A stretch of DNA of 64,000 nt from Kocuria sp. (GTDB taxonomy: Bacteria; Actinomycetota; Actinomycetes; Actinomycetales; Micrococcaceae), in the NCBI RefSeq assembly GCF_030530945.1, contig NZ_JAUMTZ010000001.1, positions 296,635 to 360,634 on the forward strand, written 5' to 3'. The notes under the pieces are model-generated. The model worked only from the letters and a program-made list of their open reading frames with translations, made no database searches and had not been told where the DNA came from. This document shows, piece after piece, positions 59,342 through 64,000 of the stretch. The number at the start of each line of letters is the position of its first letter. Positions within the stretch are counted from its first letter, which is position 1. The position numbers and the translations under genes are program-made.

Positions 59342-60262
59342 TCAGCGGGAGCCGGAACCCACCAGGAAGCCCGTGAGGGTCCGGGTCAGCTCGGGGTCCG
59401 AGCGGAGCGGGTGGCCGTCCACGGAGGTCACCGGGGCCGCCAGGCGCACCGAGGAGGTGAGCCACACCGCGCTGGCCCCCAGGAGATCCCGCGGGTGGAG
59501 GGGGCCGTACTCCACGCCCCAGCCGTGGCGGCGCGCGGCCTCGAAGATCCGTGCCTGGGACGTGCCCGGCAGGACTCCCCGGGACGGCTCGGGCGTGAGG
59601 AGGACCGGAGGGGCGTCCTCTTGGACGCGGGCGCAGACCACGGAGGACGTGGCGCCCTCCAGGATCCGGTGCTCGGAGGAGGTCATGAACACGGCGTCCT
59701 GCGCACCGTGGGCGCGGGCGTGGCGCACCGCGGCCATGTTCACGGCGTAGGAGAGGGTTTTCACGCCCGGCAGCAGCCACGGCAGCCCGGAGTCCTCAGC
59801 CGGGTCGTGCCCGCGCTCCAGCAGCAGGACCGCGACACCGCCCCGCCGGGCCGCGAAGGTTCCCGGCGGCACCGGGTTCACGGTGAGCCACGCCCAGGGC
59901 TCCCCGTCCGGGGTGCCGCGGGCCACCGTGAGCTTCACGCAGTGCTCGGCCCCCAGCCTGAGGTGGGGGTCGTGGGAACCCGGGGCGGCGGCGTCGAGAC
60001 CCAGGGCCAGGGCTTCACGGCACACCCGATCGGACGGCACGGGCAGGTCCGCGGCGGTGGCGGACGAGCGCAGCCGCTCGTGGTGCGCGGCGAACTTGTA
60101 GGTGCGCCCGTCCAGCACGTGCATGGTCTCGAAGACACCGTCTCCGCGCGTGAGGGCCTGGTCCTCCAGCGAGACGTGCGGGCGGTCCGGGTCCACGAGC
60201 CGGGGCTCGCCGGTGACGGGGGAGACGAGCACAGTCGCGGGGCCGGCGCCTCGTGGGCTCAC
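59342..60262 (-). CDS. class IV aminotransferase, aminodeoxychorismate lyase-like
   Basis: A 306-residue fold-type IV PLP enzyme. ALTRGDGVFETMHVLDGRTY and KFAAHHERLRSSA at the start, then VKTLSYAVNMAAVRHARAHG with the PLP lysine and FMTSSEHRILEGATSSVVCA fit the PabC/D-amino-acid/branched-chain aminotransferase class, with the lyase the best match. Aminodeoxychorismate lyase makes 4-aminobenzoate for folate. The GTG start overlaps the kinase gene by GTGA. No pabA or pabB is near, so the specificity is uncertain. Confidence 0.8.
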   Translation of the reverse strand: MSPRGAGPATVLVSPVTGEPRLVDPDRPHVSLEDQALTRGDGVFETMHVLDGRTYKFAAHHERLRSSATAADLPVPSDRVCREALALGLDAAAPGSHDPHLRLGAEHCVKLTVARGTPDGEPWAWLTVNPVPPGTFAARRGGVAVLLLERGHDPAEDSGLPWLLPGVKTLSYAVNMAAVRHARAHGAQDAVFMTSSEHRILEGATSSVVCARVQEDAPPVLLTPEPSRGVLPGTSQARIFEAARRHGWGVEYGPLHPRDLLGASAVWLTSSVRLAAPVTSVDGHPLRSDPELTRTLTGFLVGSGSR

Positions 60263-60885
60263 GGGGTCTCCCGCTCCTGCGCGGCCGGGTCCTCGGTGGA
60301 CGGGCCGGGGTGGATGATCTCCGCGTTCTCCCACACGGGGTCCTCGGCGAGGTACTCCTCCTCCTGGGCGGCCCACTGCTCCCAGTGGGCCTCGTACGCC
60401 CCGCCGTCCCGGGCAAGGGCGCGCTGGCGGCGCTGGGAGGTGGGCAGCTCCACCCACACGGAGGTGTCCAGCAGCTCCCGGGCCTCCCGGTGGCACGCCC
60501 CCACACCCTCCAGGAGCACGATCTGGGCGGCACGGGTCAGCCGTGGCGTGCCCGGTTCGCTGGTGAGCCAGTCCCAGGCCGTCCAGTGGGCGTCCTGGTC
60601 GTCGCGCAGGGGCCGCAGCACGTCGGTGCGGTACTCGTCCATGCCCCGTCGCAGACCGTCCCACCCCGGGTAGATGTCCTCCAGCCGGAACACCACCACG
60701 TCGTGGGAGCGGCGCAGCACGGCGGCGAGCTGGTCGGTGAGCGTGGTCTTGCCCGCCCCTGAGCGGCCGTCGATGCCCACCAGGAACGGTTTGCGCGTGG
60801 GGGGAGGCAGCAACCGCGCCAGGTTGATGCCGTCCGTGAGTCGTGCGATCTCGTCGTCCTGGAAGCTCTCGTCCGGGGCGATCAC
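60259..60885 (-). CDS. P-loop uridine kinase-like protein
   Basis: A 208-residue P-loop kinase. FLVGIDGRSGAGKTTLTDQL is the Walker A, and FRLEDIYPGWDGLRRGMDEY the substrate-binding region as in uridine kinase-like NTPases; VLLEGVGAC is the strand before the lid. The true substrate is unknown. GTG 60885 is preferred because its GTGA overlaps the stop of the PTP gene; a GTG at 60951 would overlap it by 70 bases. It links a phosphatase and a folate-type lyase in a coupled three-gene operon. Confidence 0.75.
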   Translation of the reverse strand: MIAPDESFQDDEIARLTDGINLARLLPPPTRKPFLVGIDGRSGAGKTTLTDQLAAVLRRSHDVVVFRLEDIYPGWDGLRRGMDEYRTDVLRPLRDDQDAHWTAWDWLTSEPGTPRLTRAAQIVLLEGVGACHREARELLDTSVWVELPTSQRRQRALARDGGAYEAHWEQWAAQEEEYLAEDPVWENAEIIHPGPSTEDPAAQERETP

Positions 60886-61373
60886 CGGGCGTCCGTCCGC
60901 TTGCGGAGCCAGGTCACCAGACCCGGGGTTGCCGCGCGGATCTGCTCCCACGCGGCGTCGAAGTCCTCAGCGCCGCCGTACCAGGGGTCGGCGATGTCGA
61001 GGTCGGTCTGCGTGTCCGCTACGGCGGGGTCGAAGCTGCGCATCAGGCGCACCTTCTCGGCGTCCCCGGCGGGCAGCCGCTCGCGCAGCCGACGGGCGTG
61101 GTCCGCGGTCATGGCCACCAGCAGGTCCGCGTCCGCGAGCTCGCGGTCCGTGATGCCGTGGGCGCGGTGCTCCGGCAGCTCCAGGCCGTTCTCCGCGAGG
61201 ACGTCCCGAGCGCGGGGGTCCACGCCGTGCCCGTGCTCCTCGTCGCTGACGCCCGCGGACGAGACCGCGACGTGGTCGGCGAGCCCGGCCTGTTCCACCT
61301 CGTGGCGCAGCAGGGCCTCGGCCATGGGGGAGCGGCAGATGTTGCCTGTGCAGACCGTGACGATGTTGAACAT
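60882..61373 (-). CDS. low-molecular-weight protein tyrosine phosphatase
   Basis: A 163-residue LMW-PTP that removes phosphate from tyrosine or arginine. The CX5R loop is VCTGNICRSP with nucleophile Cys8 and Arg14; the general acid is Asp129 in DIADPWYGG. ATG 61373 lies 7 bases after a minus-strand TAGAGT -10 (61386-61381), so the mRNA is predicted leaderless; GTG 61382 is unlikely because it overlaps that element. It heads an operon with the P-loop kinase and the lyase-like enzyme. Confidence 0.95.
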   Translation of the reverse strand: MFNIVTVCTGNICRSPMAEALLRHEVEQAGLADHVAVSSAGVSDEEHGHGVDPRARDVLAENGLELPEHRAHGITDRELADADLLVAMTADHARRLRERLPAGDAEKVRLMRSFDPAVADTQTDLDIADPWYGGAEDFDAAWEQIRAATPGLVTWLRKRTDAR

Positions 61374-61481
61374 GGTGCCCACTCTACGGAAGATCCTGGG
61401 GCGGCGGAGGGCCAGCCCCCGGCCGTCCTCCGGTCCGCGGTGCCGCCCTCCCGCTCACGCGGCCGTGGCGGCACCCCAGAG

Positions 61482-62414
61482 TCAGGCGCTCCAGGTCAGG
61501 CGTTCCAGGCCGGAGAGCAGCAGGTTCAGCCCCGCCATGTACTCCGCACGGTCGTCGTGGCGGCGGAACTGGTCCAGGACCGAGTGGACGAACGGGAACT
61601 CGCCGGTGTCCACGTGGTCCCAGCGCTCGAGCTGCTCCCGGAACATCTCCTCGGCGTCCTCCGCGTCCCGCAGGTCCTGGCGGTGGGAGATCTCCGCGCC
61701 CATCCCGGAGGCGTAGTTCGTGATGGCCAGGGACGCGTGGAACTGCTGGGCCGCGTCCAGCTCCATGCGCTGCAGGATCCGCCCCGTGTACTCCCACGTG
61801 CGCAGGGCGTTCTCCTCGTCCGGGCCGGCGTCGAGCAGCTGCCCCGCGAGCCAGCGGTGCTCCAGCATCTCGGAGAACAGGCACAGGGACAGCAGCCGCA
61901 GCTCCCCGAGGGCCGCGCGCGTGACCGGGCTCGTCCGCGGGTCCGGCTCCAGGGCAGGGAACTCGGCGAACTGCTCCGGGGAGAGCTGCCCCCGGTCACG
62001 CAGCTCGTGGAACCGGTGCAGTGCCCGCCCCAGCACCTCGTCCGCGACCATGGCCATCAGCTCGTCCTTGCCGGAGGCGTACCAGTAGAGGCTGGCCACG
62101 CCGCTGTTCAGCTCCGCGGCCAGGCCGCGCAGGGTGAGCCGCTGGGCGCCGTCGCGGTCCAGCATGGCGATGGCCGTGTCCACGATGGTCTCCACGGACA
62201 GCGACGCACGACGCCGCCCCGTCGGCTTCCCCGCCCCGGTGCGCCCCCGCTGGCCGCGAGTTCCGCCGGGGAGGTGACGCTCCGCCGTCGTGCTCCCGGG
62301 AGCGGGGCCGTTGCCGGACGTGGGGCGGCCTTCGGGGTTGTCCGCCGGCCGCGGCGGGGCGGCGGGGGCCGTGGCGGGGGAAGGCGCCTCGGAGGGGTCG
62401 GTGGTGGGAGTCAT
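61482..62414 (-). CDS. TetR family repressor with disordered N-terminus
   Basis: A 310-residue regulator. After about 70 Pro/Ala/Gly-rich residues, SLSVETIVDTAIAMLDRDGA starts the DNA-binding domain, with LTLRGLAAELNSGVASLYWY as helix-turn-helix. The C-terminal domain is of the TetR_C_1 (tetracycline repressor-like) class. ATG 62414 is 7 bases after a minus-strand TATGGT -10 (62427-62422); ATGs at 62420 and 62426 are alternatives. It is divergent from the MFS efflux gene, with operator-like palindromes between, so it probably represses it. Confidence 0.85.
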   Translation of the reverse strand: MTPTTDPSEAPSPATAPAAPPRPADNPEGRPTSGNGPAPGSTTAERHLPGGTRGQRGRTGAGKPTGRRRASLSVETIVDTAIAMLDRDGAQRLTLRGLAAELNSGVASLYWYASGKDELMAMVADEVLGRALHRFHELRDRGQLSPEQFAEFPALEPDPRTSPVTRAALGELRLLSLCLFSEMLEHRWLAGQLLDAGPDEENALRTWEYTGRILQRMELDAAQQFHASLAITNYASGMGAEISHRQDLRDAEDAEEMFREQLERWDHVDTGEFPFVHSVLDQFRRHDDRAEYMAGLNLLLSGLERLTWSA

Positions 62415-62436
62415 GGGCATCACCATAGGCAGGCTG

Positions 62437-62465
62437 TTGCGCGGTATCAAACAACGTTCTATTCT
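62437..62465 (+). promoter_or_regulatory. promoter of the MFS efflux gene
   Basis: TTGCGC (62437-62442), a 17-base spacer and TATTCT (62460-62465) form a good sigma-70-type promoter. Transcription should start near 62472, inside the palindromes. Confidence 0.6.
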
Positions 62466-62499
62466 CGAACACGATTCGATGCGTCGAACAGTGTTCGAC
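62465..62499. promoter_or_regulatory. tandem operator palindromes for the TetR regulator
   Basis: GTCGAACA-G-TGTTCGAC (62483-62499) is a perfect 17-bp palindrome. A related, less perfect repeat TCGAA-N5-TTCGA lies at 62465-62479. Both overlap the predicted start of the efflux gene, so a bound dimer would block transcription. Confidence 0.65.
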
Positions 62500-62519
62500 A
62501 GGAACGGAAGGTCTCTTTC

Positions 62520-63983
62520 ATGTCACAGATGCTCGCCGGCGAAGCCCGGCACCGGGGCTCGAGTGCCCCGCAGAGTTTCCGCGCGGCCTGGCCCGCGCTC
62601 CTGGGGCTGTGCCTCACCCAGCTCGTGGAGATGGTGGACAACTCCATCCTCAACGTGGCCCTGCCCGTGGTGGGCCGGGACCTCCACGCCAGCCCCACCG
62701 ACCTGCAGTGGATCGTGGGCGCCTACTCCCTCACCTTCGGAGGCCTGCTCATGGTGGGCGGCACTCTGGGGGACAAGCTCGGGCGGCGCCGCACGATCTC
62801 CTGGGGACTCGCCCTCTTCGGGCTCGCGGGTCTGGCCGTGCTGCTGGTCCAGACCCCCGGCCAGCTCATCGCGGTGCGTGCGGTCTCCGGTGCCTTCGCG
62901 GCGCTGATCGCCCCCATCACCATGTCCCTGCTCTTCCGGCTCTTCGACCGCGACGACCTGCGCAACAGGGCGATCGGGCTCATCATGACGGTCTCCATGA
63001 TCGGCTTCGCCGTGGGACCCACCCTGGCGGGGCTGGCGCTGGAGCACATGCCGTGGCAGATGCTGCTCGTGCTCAACGGTCCTGTGGCGCTGGTGGCCTG
63101 GCTCGGCGTGCGGATGGGCCTGGACAAGGACCGCGCCGAGGACCTGCGCGAGGGCCGCGCGGACGTCCCCGGTGCCGTGCTCTCCGTGGCCGCGCTCGCC
63201 CTGCTGCTCTACACCTTCACCGCGGGTGTCGAGTTCGGCTGGCTCGACCTGCGGACCCTCCTGATCCTCCTGGGTGGGCTGCTCGCGCTCGCCGGGTTCG
63301 TGTGGCGCGAGCGGACGGCGGAGGACCCCATGCTGGACCTCTCGCTGCTGGCCATCCCCACCGTGCGGGGCTCCGCGATCCTGCAGACCTCCGTGATGAC
63401 CGCGATGGCGGGCGTCATGTTCGTCTCCACCCAGCTGTACCAGTTCGCGTGGGGCTGGACGCCTCTGCAGGCCGGTCTCGCCAACCTGCCGTTCGTGGTG
63501 GGCATGATGAGCGCCGGGCCGTTCGTGGACCGGGCCGTGGCGGCATGGGGCCACCGACGCACGTCCGCGTACGCGGTGCTGCTGCTGCTGGCCAGCCTGG
63601 GCGTGTGGATCTACGCCGTGGACCACGGCTTCGTGTGGTGCGCGATCGGCATGTTCATGATGACCATGGCCATGCGCACCATCATGACCACCGGAGCCGT
63701 TGCGCTGATGGGGGCGCTGCCCGCGTCCCACACCTCCATGGGCTCGGCCATGAACGACACCTCCCAGGAGCTCGGCAACGCCGTGGGTCTGGCGCTCGTC
63801 GGGACCGTGATGGCCTCCGTGGTGGGCAAGGTCCTGCCCACCGGTGCGTGGGACGACGCCACGGTGCAGGGTTTCGTGCACTCGCAGCAGATCTCCTTCG
63901 CCCTGCTGGGGCTCCTGGTGATCGCGCTCGCCGCCGTGGGGATCCGCACCCTCACCGACTCCCGGGAGACCGAGGAGCACTGA
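62520..63983 (+). CDS. MFS multidrug efflux transporter (DHA2 family)
   Basis: A 487-residue transporter with 14 predicted helices. Motif A-type GGTLGDKLGRRRT follows helix 2, and QLVEMVDNSILNVALPVVGR in helix 1 is the DHA2 D1-type motif; GPTLAGLAL matches motif C. DHA2 pumps export cationic drugs or other toxic compounds with proton uptake. GGAAGG lies upstream of the ATG. It is divergent from a TetR gene and probably derepressed by the TetR ligand. The stop codon is inside the window, so it is complete. Confidence 0.92.
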   Translation: MSQMLAGEARHRGSSAPQSFRAAWPALLGLCLTQLVEMVDNSILNVALPVVGRDLHASPTDLQWIVGAYSLTFGGLLMVGGTLGDKLGRRRTISWGLALFGLAGLAVLLVQTPGQLIAVRAVSGAFAALIAPITMSLLFRLFDRDDLRNRAIGLIMTVSMIGFAVGPTLAGLALEHMPWQMLLVLNGPVALVAWLGVRMGLDKDRAEDLREGRADVPGAVLSVAALALLLYTFTAGVEFGWLDLRTLLILLGGLLALAGFVWRERTAEDPMLDLSLLAIPTVRGSAILQTSVMTAMAGVMFVSTQLYQFAWGWTPLQAGLANLPFVVGMMSAGPFVDRAVAAWGHRRTSAYAVLLLLASLGVWIYAVDHGFVWCAIGMFMMTMAMRTIMTTGAVALMGALPASHTSMGSAMNDTSQELGNAVGLALVGTVMASVVGKVLPTGAWDDATVQGFVHSQQISFALLGLLVIALAAVGIRTLTDSRETEEH

Positions 63984-64000
63984 GGCCGGGAGCACCCCTC

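Noticed and set aside
1..64000. CRISPR arrays, insertion sequences, prophage or integrase genes
   Set aside because: No direct-repeat array, transposase, integrase or phage structural gene was seen on either strand.

Overview
The window is chromosomal DNA from a very GC-rich Gram-positive bacterium. Protein families, a C-rich-loop '6C' type small RNA, TAnnnT promoters placed right in front of start codons, an LpqY-like sugar importer and Mrp, CopD-CtaG and YkoEDC systems all point to an actinobacterium. It is probably a member of the Micrococcaceae such as Kocuria; that placement is inference from protein character, not from a marker gene. Gene density is normal, every long gene is intact, and I see no insertion sequence, prophage, CRISPR array or rRNA. 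I count about 64 protein genes, one tRNA, one TPP riboswitch and one probable small RNA.

Layout. 1-6.8 kb: mannose metabolism (phosphomannomutase fragment, manA), a TetR regulator, an NAD(P)-binding reductase, acylphosphatase, an EcsC-like protein, a glycerophosphodiesterase and purB. 7.0-9.5 kb: a WXG100-like small protein coupled to a large serine hydrolase. 9.6-14.6 kb: a HisC/Pat-type aminotransferase and a 2-oxoacid dehydrogenase operon (E1 alpha, E1 beta, E2). 14.7-19.6 kb: a divergent 3-methyladenine glycosylase, a two-component trio (response regulator, histidine kinase, kinase-like membrane partner) and a membrane protein. 19.7-28.6 kb: acyl-CoA ligase, 6C-like RNA, MarR regulator, membrane protein, quinone-reductase-type GST, CitE-like lyase, HAD phosphatase and malQ. 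28.6-30.3 kb: a metal-box-like palindrome, then a long leader and cysteine-poor ribosomal proteins L28, L33 and S14, and HU. 30.4-38.3 kb: a copper handling and cytochrome oxidase assembly cluster ending with an NHL/thioredoxin protein. 38.3-46.4 kb: two membrane proteins, a trehalose-type ABC importer, an AEC transporter and panD. 46.5-48.7 kb: tRNA-Gly(CCC), dcd and an MFS protein. 48.9-55.8 kb: the Mrp cation/proton antiporter operon and a DUF4235 protein. 55.9-59.3 kb: TPP riboswitch and thiamine/precursor ECF transporter. 59.3-64 kb: a PTP, P-loop kinase and aminodeoxychorismate-lyase-like operon, then a TetR regulator divergent from an MFS efflux gene with operator-like palindromes between them.

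Many operons are tightly coupled by 4-base GTGA or ATGA overlaps. At least eleven genes have a -10 element 5-8 nt before the start codon, which predicts leaderless mRNAs. The strongest candidates for new biology are the 6C-like RNA with three C-rich hairpin loops, the WXG/hydrolase pair, the kinase-like partner of the two-component system, and the extended DtxR-like palindrome upstream of the ribosomal protein genes.
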